Notes under the pieces: model-generated
Database searches by the model: none
Seen by the model: only the letters and a program-made list of their open reading frames with translations
What the model was told of the DNA's origin: nothing
Made by a program: the position numbers and the translations under genes
NCBI GenBank assembly: GCA_023974075.1
Contig: JAMFTG010000048.1
Span: forward strand, 186,001-250,000
From: Chaenocephalus aceratus
Taxonomy: Eukaryota > Chordata > Actinopteri > Perciformes > Channichthyidae
DNA: 64,000 nucleotides
Direction: 5' to 3'
Shown: positions 53,698 through 64,000 of the stretch, piece by piece
How positions within the stretch are numbered: position 1 is the stretch's first letter
Layout: the number at the start of each line of letters is the position of its first letter

Positions 53698-55084
53698 AGC
53701 TGCAATTTTTGTGACAAAAGATGTAAATGGCATAATCGTTTCAAAAGACACAAGTGTGTTGGTCGTCAGCTGCTTCTGTAACTGTAAGGGAATACATTTG
53801 TCTATTTTGTGTCCTGATGACCTAATGCTGTTACATGTAATACGTTACTCCCTAAGCCTGATTTCACCCACCTGCAACCGATTCCCTCATAATCACAAAT
53901 GTTCATTTCTTTGACCCCTTGACTCGACAACTTTCTTGTTTAATAATCGTTACATCTCCTCAGGACCAAGTTCCTGTGTCCTGCCTTTCACCTGCTGATC
54001 ACCCACTGCTCATTTAACCCGTTAAGCCCGAAGGTCCCCGCCGGCGGGTACTTTAGTTTTTTTTCATGACACTGTGTCTCAGGGGATCTTAATATTTAAG
54101 AACCTATTAATGTGTTATACCAGATTAACAGGAATAATCTCAGCTAACTGATGATATATAAACAATTTTTACCAAAACAAAAACACAAGTCTCATAAGAA
54201 GCATCTAAATGACCCCTGAGCAAAAAATGCTCACCTATTACTGCACCGATAATCACTCCTAGCTCCCTTATTATCATCCAACACATTGTTTATGATCGCA
54301 AGCAGACACAGAATCTAACGGTGCCCACCTCAACACTGAAAGATACAAACTTGCGACGTTATCAACAAAAACGTACATCAAAACAAGTGGCGCTAGGTAG
54401 CCCACAACGCTAACATGGTTTACCTTCGTCTTTGTCTGGTCTAAACTGCTCTTCAATGGTATTAAAACGATGCTGTAGTTAATCCATAGGTTAATCCAAT
54501 GTGACTGTGTCCGCTTTGAAATGTTCTGATAATCCATAAGCAATAAAACAGCTTTTCCGTTGCTTGATATCAGAGCAGTGATATTTCTCCCCTCTGCTGC
54601 AAGCTAGCATGCGCAGAGACAGTACCTTTTTTTTTTAACATGAGTGTGTGCGGGACGATTTCCCTTCGATTCTATTGGCTCCAACGGTCAGGAAGATATG
54701 TCACATGTCAAAATCGAACAAGGGGGGCCAGAGATATGGAAAATCCACCCAAATGACCCCAGAAGAGGTTTTTTTTGCTAAATCTGTCTAAAAAGGTCAA
54801 ATATCACTTGTTTTGCATCAGTCTTGATACAGGGTACTTATATGTTGTTCTTTGAATTCCTAAAGCTTTTAGTCTACTAACCCATCATCCAAGGTTAGTT
54901 TTCACTATAAGTACAACATATATTTTGGACGGACACTATCATTTACAGTTTTTTACCATGTTCAATCTGAATTTAATTTAAAATAAAAAAACATCTATGA
55001 TTCTGACTTTTCTACATCCAACTCACAGGTTTATCATTACTTTGATAAAAAACCACGTATCCTCCTGATGGAGGACAGCATGGT
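53698..55084. other. Gene C 3' flank, then unassigned DNA
   Basis: 53700-54020 matches the 3' flank of gene B (inverted). At 54018 a segment beginning TTAACCCGTTAAGCCC resembles the end of a TTAA-targeting DNA element, but no partner end was found. No ORF is convincing to 55084. Confidence 0.5.
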
Positions 55085-57480
55085 ACTTCCTCCTGATGTT
55101 GTAAAGCGTGTATCTGCAGCAGCGGGTTGTAGCGGCGATTTTTGCAGTGAAAGACAGGTTGTTATCTAGGGTCACACCCAGATACCTTGCAGTCTGAGTC
55201 GGGGAAACAACAGAGGTGCCGATGTTGATTGTTAGGTCAAGAGTGGGACAATCTTTTCCCGGAAGGAAAAGCAGTTCAGTCTTGTCAAGGTTGAGCTTGA
55301 GGTGATGAGCAGACATCCACTGAGAGATGTCAGCTAGACAAGCAGAGATGCGTGCGACGACCTGGGTCTCTGAGCGGGGAAAGGACAGAATTAATTGGGT
55401 GTCGTCAGCGTAGCAGTGGTATGAAAAACCATGCGGGCTATTGACAGATCCGAGCGAGTTTGTGTACAGGGAGAAGAGGAGAAGACCAAGAACAGAGCCC
55501 TGAGGGACCCCTGTAGTTAATTGACAAGGGTCGGACTCTGACCCTCTCCAAGTTACCCTGTAGGTACGGTATTTGAGGTATGAGGTGAGGAGGGAAAGTG
55601 CAGAGCCTGAAACTCCAAGTTCTTGGAGAGTGTGACGGAGGATCTGATGGTTCACCGTGTTGAATGCAGCAGACAGGTCCAAAAGGATGATGACAGAGGA
55701 GAGGGAGGCTGCTTTGGCAGTGTGCAGTTCCTCAGTGAGGGCAGTTTCTGTGGAGTGACCTGCCTTGAAACCAGACTGGTGCGGATCCAGAAGGTTGTTC
55801 TGATGGAGATAACAGGAGAGTTATTTAAAGACCGTGCGTTCAAGTGTTTTAGACAGGAACGGGAGGAGAGAGACAGGCCTGTAGTTTATAACATCAGACG
55901 GGTTGAGAGTGGGTTTCTTTAGGAGAGGGTTTACTCTTGCCTCCTTGAGACTGTTTGGAAAGTGACCAGAAGTTAGAGAAGTGTTGATGAAATGGGTGAG
56001 AAATGGTAGAATATCAGGAGCGATAGTCTGAAGGAGGTTTGAGGGGATAGGGTGCAGAGGACAGGTGGTAGGGCGGGCAGAGGTAATGAGGGTAAGAACC
56101 TCACTTGGAGAGAGAGGGGAAAAGGAGGTCAGTGTGTGGGTGAAAGGAGGGTCTGGTGACCCAGTGGTGAGTAAAGGTGAGTCAGAAAAAGAAGAGCGAA
56201 CATCATCAACCTTTTTTTCAAAGTGGTTAAAAAAGTCGCTTGACAGAAGGGAGGAGGGGGGAGGGGGGAGGGTCCAGGAGGGAGGAGAAGATGGAAAATA
56301 GTTTTTTGGGATTGGAATAGGAAGATTGGATCTTATCTTGAAAGAAAGTGCTTTTTGCCTGAGAGATCAAAGCAGAGGAAGAGGAGAGGAGAGCCTGATA
56401 GGTTAGGACGTCGTCATGGTGTTTGGATTTCCACCATTTCCGCTCTGCTGCCCGAAAGACGGTTCTATTAGCACGCAGTGCGTCATTTAGCCAGGGAGCA
56501 GGAGGGGACTGACGAGCCTGCCGAGATGTGAGAGGACAGAGAGAGTCCAGAGAGGATGAGAGAGTAGAGAGGAGAGTTTCTGCAGCATAGTTTGGAGGCA
56601 GGAGTTGGAACGAGTCAGAGGAAGGGAGGGCTGAGAGCACCGAGGAGGCAAAGGTAGAGGGGGAGAGGGAACGAAGGTTACGGCGGACAGGTGCAGGATG
56701 AGAAGAGAGTAGTTTGTTATGTTTGGAAAGGGGTAGAGAGAATGAAATGAAGAAGTGATCGGAGGTGTGGAGCGGGTTTACAGAGAGGTTAGAAGTAGTG
56801 CAGTTCCTTGAGAATATGAGATCAAGGACATTGCCAGCTTTATGAGTTGGTGGGGATGGAGACAGTGAGAAAGCAAAGGCGGTTAACAGAGATGTTAGTT
56901 TGTCTATCTTCCCTGTCTGGAGGTTGAAGTCTCCGAGAAGTACAGCGGGAGGGCCAGTTTCAGGGATGTGTGAGAGGAGATGATCTAATTCCTCCAAGAA
57001 GTCCCCCAAGGCGCCTGGTGGACGGTAGAGAACAACAATGGTTAATTGTATAGGATGGGTTACTGTGACGGCATGGAATTCAAAGGTGGAAGGAGCGAAG
57101 TTAGGTAGCTTGAAGAGGGAAAAGCTCCATTTGGGAGAGAGCAGGAGACCAGTGCCACCTCCTCTGCCAGTGGGTCTGGGTGTATGGGAGAAGGAATATG
57201 CTGTGGAGAGAGCTGCTGGGGTGGATGTGTTGGATGGAGTAATCCACGTCTCAGTGAGAGCAAGGAAATCCAGAGACTGCAGGGAAGCGTAGCCGGAGAT
57301 GAAGTCAGCCTTATGAACAGCTGACTGGCAGTTCCACAGGCCACCTGAAACTAGATGCTGGATCTCAGTGGAGCATGTGGGATAGACGAGAGCAGGGCGG
57401 TTATAGCGATTACGAGATACACGGGGCCAGTGATAATTGCGAGAAGACACATAAACAGGAATGGAGAAAATACACATGAT
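55085..57480 (-). mobile_element. L2-clade LINE with endonuclease and partial RT, 3' end missing
   Basis: On the minus strand an open endonuclease frame (57477-56227) has FLALTETWITPS, GRGGGTGLLLSP, VVLYRPPGALGDF, VLLGDFNLQ and TSDHFFISFSLPL, continuing to the LNDALRANR region. After frameshifts RT text follows (55682-55023: AAFNTVNHQIL, GVPQGSVLGLLLFSLY, CYADDTQLILSF). Homology stops abruptly at about 55085 after LYNIRR, so the C-terminus and 3' UTR seen in the related copy at 26356-28680 are absent. LINEs normally lose 5', not 3', ends. Confidence 0.87.
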
Positions 57481-57790
57481 TATAGCATGAGGGGCTAAAC
57501 AACCAAATAAAATAAAACACCAGCGATACTTAGCTCAATCAAAGTAGGATTTTCCTCCTCTTTGCCACCCTCGTGACTCCAGCAGGACTCCTTTGTCTGA
57601 TGCTGACGCTCCAGGAAAGTGCTACCTAAAATTGACACCTGATTGCTGAGTTCTCACAGCTGTGGGGCCACGTCCCTTTAATTAGTTAACTCTCTGCAGC
57701 TGGTGGCCCTCAAAAGGAAATCTAGACTGGCTCCCTCCTGAGTTGTTATTGTCTTTTCAGTGGCCCAATGGTTTTACAATTACTATAAAC
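57481..57790. other. Presumed 5' UTR of the L2 LINE
   Basis: Directly upstream (minus orientation) of the endonuclease frame, with no ORF. A small part resembles 28890-28935 next to the other L2 copy. Its far edge coincides with the hAT MITE target duplication at 57783-57790, so the LINE border is at or before this point. Confidence 0.45.
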
Positions 57791-58697
57791 TAGTGATGGC
57801 GAGATGAAGCCTTATGAAGCTTTGAAGCTTTCCAGCCAATTGGTTCGCAAAAGGGTTCATCTCATGAGGCTTCATCATGGGCTTCATTTGAACACAAACC
57901 CCCTGTTGGTCAAAGTGTGTAAAACAGGCAGATTGGACATCTCAACAGTGTGCTCTATCATACCGAGTTCCCAATGAGTAAAGCCTTAGAATAACTCTAA
58001 ACAACGAACATAAAATCATATTTTCATGTTAACAATATTGTATTTATTCCAGTTGAATGATTGTGATTGAAAATCCTAAGGGGGCTGGTAAACATTGCAT
58101 ATTCATAAACGTAACCATGTTGTAGCCTGAGAAAGGCTAAACCATATCAAAGAATACATTTATTAACTACATTATCTCATTTAGCTGTAGCTTTTATAAA
58201 CAACAAAAAAGACGTATTGACGAGTCGTTGAACCAGGAACCCTGCGGTCGTGAGTCAACTGCTTTCCTGCTGAGCGACAGCACACACGCTGAATCTTCCT
58301 GAAAACACTGTAACATATTTATTCCTGTATTTATTCATTCATGTTTTTTTTCCTACATTTATTTATGCTTGTATCTATTTATACTTATGACATGTTCCGA
58401 CCTCTATATAAGTGAGGTTTTGAGCTCTTTTAATTCCATCGTGTCACCAGTGGGCCCGGGTACAGGAGGGGTAATATCGTTCTTATTATACATCCATGGG
58501 TATTATGAGCGTTGTGGTTCAACGGTTCAACCGATCTGAATCGCAGTCACGTGGTATCGACAGGCAGCGAGGCTTCGTTTGTCATCGATGACGTCACTGG
58601 CCCAAAACGATACAAGCCTCGATACATGCTTCACAAAAAGTTTCAGTGATTACTCGACACACGCTCCGAAGCCTCGACGCAATACGTAACATCACTA
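57791..58697. mobile_element. hAT-type MITE with perfect 8-bp TSD
   Basis: Starts TAGTGATGG and ends ACATCACTA, flanked by exact ctataaac duplications (57783-57790 and 58698-58705). Subterminal regions are rich in GAAGCTT/AAGCCTC motifs. The 907-bp interior has no transposase but includes a tRNA-like stretch at about 58214-58285. Confidence 0.9.
58214..58285 (-). repeat. tRNA-like (SINE-head-like) segment inside hAT MITE
   Basis: Minus strand reads like a tRNA 3' half: CGCTCAGCAGG in the A-box position, CGACCGCAGGGTTCC, then GGTTCAACGAC as a B-box-like T-loop. The acceptor stem does not pair convincingly, so it is not called as a tRNA gene. Confidence 0.45.
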
Positions 58698-58705
58698 CTA
58701 TAAAC

Positions 58706-59330
58706 CCTAAGTTATAAAGTTATGAGTTTAACCCTTAATACATTTACACCTACTCAATAAAGCTCTTAGTATTCTACAAATGTTTAAATCAAAGTTAACC
58801 CTAGCAGTCAGTTAGTTCAGTTTTAAGGTTTCAGTCAAATTACTTGTCCCAAGTTTCTGCCTGAAAGATACTGTAGCGGTTTTGAGATTTAAAATCCCAA
58901 TTTCAGTCAGATCAACTACAGAGCACACACTGAAACAGAGAAGTCTAAAAACAGAATGTTACTCACACAATTCTAGAAGTCACCAGTTGTTATCCTGTCA
59001 AAATCGAGTTGCACACTTACATCTTGGGTTTGCATTGCAATATTAGAACGCATAAAACCCAACTTTATTTTCTTTCAAGTTCAGTTCATTGTTTAGAAGT
59101 CCGCTGTGTTTCATCCAAGCTTCCACTTCGTGCTCCGATAATGCTGAAAGTATCTGTTGTATGCTTTACCTGCTCCAGTAACACAAGTTTAATTCACTGG
59201 ACAGAGATAAGAGATAGTGGATGGATCCAGAGGAGAACCAGAAGATAGTCCGTATAGAGCCTTCAGGTTCTGAAAATGATCAGGGATAGAGCTAGAAAAA
59301 AAATCCAAAACCCTGAATAGAGCTAGAAGT
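58706..59330. repeat. Repeat shared with 22440-22780 and 28676-28790
   Basis: The first 200 bp are plain A/T-rich DNA; 58910-59020 matches 28676-28790; 59020-59325 is inverted relative to 22440-22780 and contains the CACTTCGTGCTCCGATAATG segment. Three places in one window indicate an interspersed repeat, class unknown. The ORF at 59009-59248 is not supported as a gene. Confidence 0.55.
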
Positions 59331-59336
59331 CCCTAG

Positions 59337-60490
59337 CAACCACCTTGGTAACAATGAAAACGTTGTATAGACACAATTTCCTGAAGTAATCTTTGTATTA
59401 ACTAGCAAACTAAAAATCATGTACATCCACTGCACACATATTCTGAAATAACAACTCATATTATCTCGCATCAAATTACATCAAAATGCATTTTAATGGC
59501 TAAACTAACCTTAAAATAGGCATTTTACACCGAGAATAAAACAAAGTTCGGCCATGTTTTTTTTTTCTGCAGGGAGAAATTTGAAGATCACGTGACATAG
59601 ACGCCAGCCATTGGAATGAATGGAATTGCAGTTGGAGTTGAACCAATCACAGAGCTTGAGAACTAATCACGGGGCTTGTCAAACAGAGCACATGGTGTAG
59701 TTCTAAACGATAGCTGGGGATTATGGGTAGTGTCTTCTGTCTTCTGCCATCCTTTACTCCGAAAAAATATGTGTTTCTCCGAATCGAAGGGGAAAAATAC
59801 AAAAGCATTGTACACAATCTAAACCAATCAATGTTGTGTAATTAACAAGGATAATCTGGTGTTTTTGAGTCGATGAGTAGTGCAGATATCACTGTCAAAT
59901 CAATCGACAGTAAGGGGAATACTTACTTCCGGGTGTACAATTCTCCGTTATCCAATGGGAATGGACGCTCACATTGCCTTTAAGGGCAGCTGACACAAAC
60001 AAATGCCGTGCTTCCATGAGCGTCAAATCCCACCGCAGATGGGAATAAATTGAAATCAGTTGAAAGCTATTCGTGTCCCTTTATGAAGCTGAAGGAGCCA
60101 AGGAGCGTCACAACTTCACTCCAACCCAGTCTCACAAAAAAACGTATAATAACTATGTTGGTCTACAACGTAGGACGTAGTATTTCTACAAAAACACCTC
60201 TGAAATTGTAGGATCCCTACGTTTTTGTTCACCATTCATTCCTATGGCTGGCGTCTATGTCACGTGATCTTCACATTTCTCCCTGCATAAAAAAAAAACA
60301 TGGCCGAACTTCGTTTTATTCTCAGTGTAAAATGCCTATTTTAAAGTCAGTTTGGCCATTAAAATGCGTTTTGATGTCATTTGATGCGAGAAATATGAGT
60401 TGTTATTTCAGATTATGTGTGCAGTGGATGTACATGATCTTTAGTTTGCTAGTTATTACGAAGATTACTTCAGGAAATTGTGTCGATACA
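59337..60490. mobile_element. Pieces of the long-TIR DNA element family
   Basis: 59337-59640 and 59640-59940 match inner TIR portions of elements 1 and 2 in one orientation. 60122-60490 begins with the same CAACCCAGTCTCAC terminus as element 1 in the other orientation. The arrangement suggests a rearranged or truncated copy, with the right half displaced before the left half. No ORF. Confidence 0.65.
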
Positions 60491-61199
60491 GGGTAGGGTA
60501 CTTGTCATACTAATGTTTTAGTGCGGCACAATACAGAAGAGATGCTAGGCCTATGTGTTGAAAATATTCCTACATTCTTGTCATACTATGCCTTGTTGTA
60601 AATTGAAATACATGTACATGTGGGGGAACAATGTTCAGCTGATCTAACAGAGATTATAAAATACAGCGCTATGACAAAACACTCCACAGCTGATGCAGCT
60701 GTTGCCACGTAATAATTAACGGACGTTGCTTTAAAATGACCGCTCAGAGGACAAGAGTTATCATTTCTCTAACCACCTTCTGCTTCCCCTCCTCTCTCCT
60801 CGGTTCCCCTCCTCAGTCCTCCGCTGCATCTCTTGTGGGCGGCACCAAGTCTCTAAGATAGGAGTCGAGGATAGGAGTCGAGGAGGGGAAATTTGAGTAT
60901 TGAGAAACCTCTATTAAATAGGACAATACTCTGAGCATGCGCAGTTTAGTTTTTGCAGTCACTGTTCACTTAGACAGTGAGAGGGAGGGGCAGGATCGGG
61001 TTTTGTCCCACATGGCTCTAAACAGCTCAATAGGCACACACTGTAGACACTAATTACAAGAACACAGACTAAAACAGCAATGAGACAAATCAGATGATTA
61101 AACATGATCTTAAAATATATTTTATATATTTTTAAAAATTGTTTTGCATTTTGTTGTAATCATTATTTTTAATACTTTATGCTGACACTAGGTGGGGCT
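60491..61199. other. Unassigned DNA with a copy of the 46.3-kb repeat
   Basis: 60720-60905 is closely similar to 46300-46430 joined to 47497-47575 and includes the uninterrupted gggcggcacc site that the hAT occupies at 46433. Elsewhere I see no feature. Confidence 0.6.
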
Positions 61200-61884
61200 G
61201 TGCCCCTAATGACCAGTACCTACAGTATATGCTGCCTGTTTCTACACGGACCACTATTGCGGTAAGCATGTTGTAACTTCCGGTTGTTGCTGTCATTGTC
61301 TTCTCCGGGTATCCTGTGTGCCTGTTCTGTTGCTGATAGCTTATTATCTTAACTTAATCCATCGTTTTAAAACTCTTGATCACGGCAACTGCCTGACGTT
61401 GTAATCACACGTTACTACAGCTTAAGCACTCACAGCTCTCCTTCGCTTAGCGACTGTAACTCCACAGTTGCTTACACTATTTTCGGGTTTGCTAACGGTG
61501 GCTACTTTAGCTTGATAACTAGCCATGGCTCTTTCCCCACCTTCTGGTGCTATTTCCTGCTCTTCCTGTCTCATGTTTGGTTACTTATATCTAAATACTT
61601 CTGCTTATCTTTCTTACAGTGCAGACGCTTTTCTGCTTGCTCCTGCCTCTGCTTACTTTTTATGCTGATTTTCCTATTCTTATTCTCTGAAAACTTCGAG
61701 CAGCGGCTCCTGGACATTAACCTATCACTGGGACAGTTCATCTTCGTAAATAGACGGAGGTTTTCAGCCATATTTCAGCATTTTTACGGCGACCCCAGTC
61801 TTACAATAGCGTGGCCTAGCAACAGCTAAAGCCTGGTAGGCTACTGCACTGCATGCTATTTAGCTTAAGCTAGTTGGTAGAAAA

Positions 61885-63435
61885 ATGCCTCCGTTCTCTA
61901 CAGATGACTTCCACAAACTTCTACAGAAGATGGCCGTGCTGGAAATGAAAATGCAACGGCTGGAAGTTAACGTGGAAGTGAATGGACTATGTTGTGGGAA
62001 TGACACCACTTTACCAGTGTTGCAAAATAATGGAAAAGGGTATGCTAACTCACAGCTAGTTAGCAGCTACAAGGATTCCAAGGAACAGGAGGGCTGTGTA
62101 CCGGGTCATAAATCTACAAGTGGTGGTCCTCCCTGGAACTCTCTGGGTGCAAAGCCTAAGAGTAAATCATTTTCATGGGATTTGGGAGGAAGGATAACGG
62201 GCAGAGCCCAACACTTTGAAATATGTGATGCGACCGGCTGGCCTGCATTGTTATCACCCAAGAGGAGCGCCTCTTCAACCCCTAAACAGCAGTGGACAGC
62301 TGCTAAAGGGAGAATTACAAAAAATCCTCCTAAACCACCAAGTGTGCCAATCCAGAACAGATACGCTCCGCTGACCGAGAGCCGGAGATCTCTTTCTGAT
62401 GACCTGGATAACCCGTCCTCTTCACACAGCAGGCTAAGGACCAATAGCTACTCCAAAAGTAAAAGGCTAGAGGGAAAGCTAACGACTGGGCCTGAAACTC
62501 TGATTGTGGGTGACTCTGCTGTAAGAGATGTAAAAGGTCTGTGTAGTAAGAACAACACCAAAGTACTCTGTTTTCCTAAGGATACAGTCTCTGACTTGGC
62601 TGAGAAGATCCTGCATATTGGGGCTGAACATCCGACTGTGAAGAATGTGGTACTACATATTGGAACAAATGATGTTGTGAAACAAGAGTCAGAAGTGCTG
62701 AAAAAAGACTTTAAATGTCTGTTGGAAACTGCCAGCTCTCTAAATGCAGAGGTGTTCATCAGTGGCCCTCTACCGCCAGTCAGAAGAGGAGTGGAGAGAT
62801 TCAGCAGATTGTTTGCACTGAACACCTGGCTTTCAACTGCCTGTACTGACCATTCTGTGCATTTTATTGACAATTTTAACTTTTTCTGGGACCGCAGACA
62901 TCTTTTCAAGGCAAATGGAGTTTGCCTGAACAAGTCAGGAGTGAAATTGTTTATCTCTAACATATTCAACTGCCTGCGTCATCAATCTGTTCCCTCTGCC
63001 AAGGACAAGCGGCAAGAGGAATCAAAACAGGAGATAGACACAACACATCGCGCAGAAAACCCTGAAGAAGTATCACTGCACCCGCCTGAGGAATGTTCTG
63101 ATTATGGGAGACCTATGAAACACACGGAGGAGTCCCCACCGCCCGTCACCCCCCCCCCTGTCAACGCCTTTGAGGATACTCCGTTCACCCTTTCGCCCTT
63201 GCCCACCCTCCTGGAGATCGTGGAACACAAGAAGGAGATACAGAGGGCTGGCACCGATTCCTTCCTGGATTTCAAAGACCAGACTAAGGCGATACGCAGG
63301 GCTGGCAGCATGTCCTTTACCCCCGCTCCTCAACGACGCCCACCAAAATCACCAAAGCAGAGACGCGCACCATCTCCCCCGGCTTCATCACCATGCCTAC
63401 CACAATCATCCAAACCAAAACAATCTGCAAACTGA
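61885..63435 (+). CDS. LINE ORF1 with SGNH/esterase-like domain
   Basis: A 516-residue protein. An N-terminal heptad-like stretch (FHKLLQKMAVLEMKMQRLEV) is probably a coiled coil. The middle is basic and Ser/Pro-rich. Residues about 205-370 form an SGNH-hydrolase-like fold: LIVGDSAVRD (Ser at 211), LHIGTNDV (residues 258-265) and the final block FKANGVCLNKSG, where SGNH enzymes have an Asp-x-x-His pair but this protein has Asn344 and Cys347. CR1/L2 ORF1 proteins with such esterase domains are known; loss of Asp and His suggests binding rather than catalysis, unless it is family-typical. The C-terminus is proline-rich. Confidence 0.85.
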   Translation: MPPFSTDDFHKLLQKMAVLEMKMQRLEVNVEVNGLCCGNDTTLPVLQNNGKGYANSQLVSSYKDSKEQEGCVPGHKSTSGGPPWNSLGAKPKSKSFSWDLGGRITGRAQHFEICDATGWPALLSPKRSASSTPKQQWTAAKGRITKNPPKPPSVPIQNRYAPLTESRRSLSDDLDNPSSSHSRLRTNSYSKSKRLEGKLTTGPETLIVGDSAVRDVKGLCSKNNTKVLCFPKDTVSDLAEKILHIGAEHPTVKNVVLHIGTNDVVKQESEVLKKDFKCLLETASSLNAEVFISGPLPPVRRGVERFSRLFALNTWLSTACTDHSVHFIDNFNFFWDRRHLFKANGVCLNKSGVKLFISNIFNCLRHQSVPSAKDKRQEESKQEIDTTHRAENPEEVSLHPPEECSDYGRPMKHTEESPPPVTPPPVNAFEDTPFTLSPLPTLLEIVEHKKEIQRAGTDSFLDFKDQTKAIRRAGSMSFTPAPQRRPPKSPKQRRAPSPPASSPCLPQSSKPKQSAN

Positions 63436-63489
63436 TATCTGCTGGGTCCAGGCTCAAGGGCGTATGGCACTCTCAACTCTTTCCAGGAC

Positions 63490-64000
63490 ATGCCCGGGCC
63501 CTGCCTGCCAGTAGCTTTGCCGATATCTGTGTTGATAGGTAATAGATTAAGAGCGGTGAATGATCTTAGATACAGGAAGCACTCAAACGTTTGTGTGAGT
63601 TTATCTAATTTAGCAGTGATTCCATGTCAGCCACAGCTTGTTACAAAAAACATGACTGATAGTGTGTTTAACAAACTTAAACTAGCTTTATTAAATGTCA
63701 GGTCTTTGGCAGGAAAAACATTTTTAATCAATGATTTTATCACTGAGCACAATCTTGATTTTATGTTTTTAACAGAAACTTGGATTGAACAAAATAACAG
63801 TGCAGCTGTTCTTATCGAATCAACCCCTCCCAACTTTAGTTTTATGAGTCAGGAAAGAATGCATAAGAAAGGGGGTGGAGTTGCTATTCTGTTCAATGAT
63901 TCCATTCAATGCAGGAAGACATCGTATGGAAACTTTGATTCTTTTGAATATGTGGCCCTTCAGCTGAAATGCTCCTCTCGAGCTCTGTTCCTAAATATCT
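63490..64000 (+). CDS. LINE ORF2 endonuclease-RT, N-terminal part (runs off window)
   Basis: Starts MPGPCLPVALPISVLIG and is open to the last base. Endonuclease motifs are LLNVRSLAGKTF, MFLTETWIEQNN and KKGGGVAILFND. The protein would make the nick and the cDNA for target-primed insertion. It starts 55 bases after the ORF1 stop. The start is supported by the same ATG in the copy at 13122. Confidence 0.88.
   Translation, partial: MPGPCLPVALPISVLIGNRLRAVNDLRYRKHSNVCVSLSNLAVIPCQPQLVTKNMTDSVFNKLKLALLNVRSLAGKTFLINDFITEHNLDFMFLTETWIEQNNSAAVLIESTPPNFSFMSQERMHKKGGGVAILFNDSIQCRKTSYGNFDSFEYVALQLKCSSRALFLNI

Larger units (their letters stand above)
61200..64000 (+). mobile_element. L2-clade LINE, 5' part, apparently intact to window edge
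   Basis: A presumed 5' UTR (about 61200-61884; left edge uncertain) precedes ORF1 (61885-63435) and ORF2 (63490 onward). Both frames are open as far as visible. The ORF2 text matches the older copy at 13104-13664 closely. The rest of ORF2 and the 3' end lie beyond the window. Confidence 0.85.

Noticed and set aside
53166..53753. 195-codon minus-strand ORF opposite gene C exon 2
   Set aside because: Antisense shadow of the zinc-finger coding sequence; no homology of its own.
58214..58285. tRNA gene
   Set aside because: Boxes are only approximate and no acceptor stem pairs; kept as tRNA-like repeat only.
61512..61829. 105-codon hydrophobic ORF upstream of LINE ORF1
   Set aside because: Lies in the LINE 5' UTR, Phe/Leu/Cys-rich by composition, with no recognised domain.

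Overview
The window is vertebrate nuclear DNA, almost certainly from a teleost, probably a percomorph. The evidence is spliced genes with GT/AG introns, fish-type polyzinc-finger and CD22-like immunoglobulin exons, and a typical fish repeat set (BEL/Pao, Rex3, Rex1-like, L2, Gmr1-like gypsy, Tc1, hAT and piggyBac-like MITEs, tRNA-SINE). There is no bacterial-style gene organisation, CRISPR array or rRNA. Apart from three zinc-finger genes and remnants of an Ig-superfamily gene, most of the sequence is nested transposable elements.

Layout. 1-9670: a decayed BEL/Pao retrotransposon carrying a hAT MITE, a Rex3 LINE inside an LTR-like repeat, and an L2 tail. 10065-10254: exon 1 of zinc-finger gene A (minus strand); its exon 2 would lie left of the window. 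11389-20620: a degraded CD22-like Ig gene (minus), split by a long-TIR DNA element (12497-17743) that itself holds an L2 LINE, a hAT fragment and a solo LTR. 23482-34952: zinc-finger gene B (minus). Its roughly 10-kb intron holds a second, deleted BEL copy and a full-length Rex1-like LINE lying within a few bases of the exon 1 splice donor; its exon 2 has a premature stop. 37885-40725: a second long-TIR element. 40725-43140: a 5'-truncated Gmr1-like gypsy element with integrase upstream of reverse transcriptase. 43145-43550: another Ig exon. 45000-47560: nested MITEs and a hAT. 48297-53697: zinc-finger gene C (plus), the one host gene that looks intact, with a Tc1 carcass and two MITEs in its intron. 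55085-57480: an L2 LINE (minus). 57791-58697: a hAT MITE. 59337-60490: pieces of the long-TIR family. 61200-64000: the 5' part of an L2-clade LINE whose ORF1 and visible ORF2 are open.

How it fits together. Genes A and B share the same BEL insertion in intron 1, including the same gag frameshifts, and each has Ig exons of the same type upstream. This suggests an ancestral unit of zinc-finger gene plus CD22-like gene that was tandemly duplicated after the BEL insertion. Gene C is an inverted paralogue without BEL. All three zinc-finger promoters keep an ETS-like motif. All calls come from reading the sequence; no alignment or database search was run.
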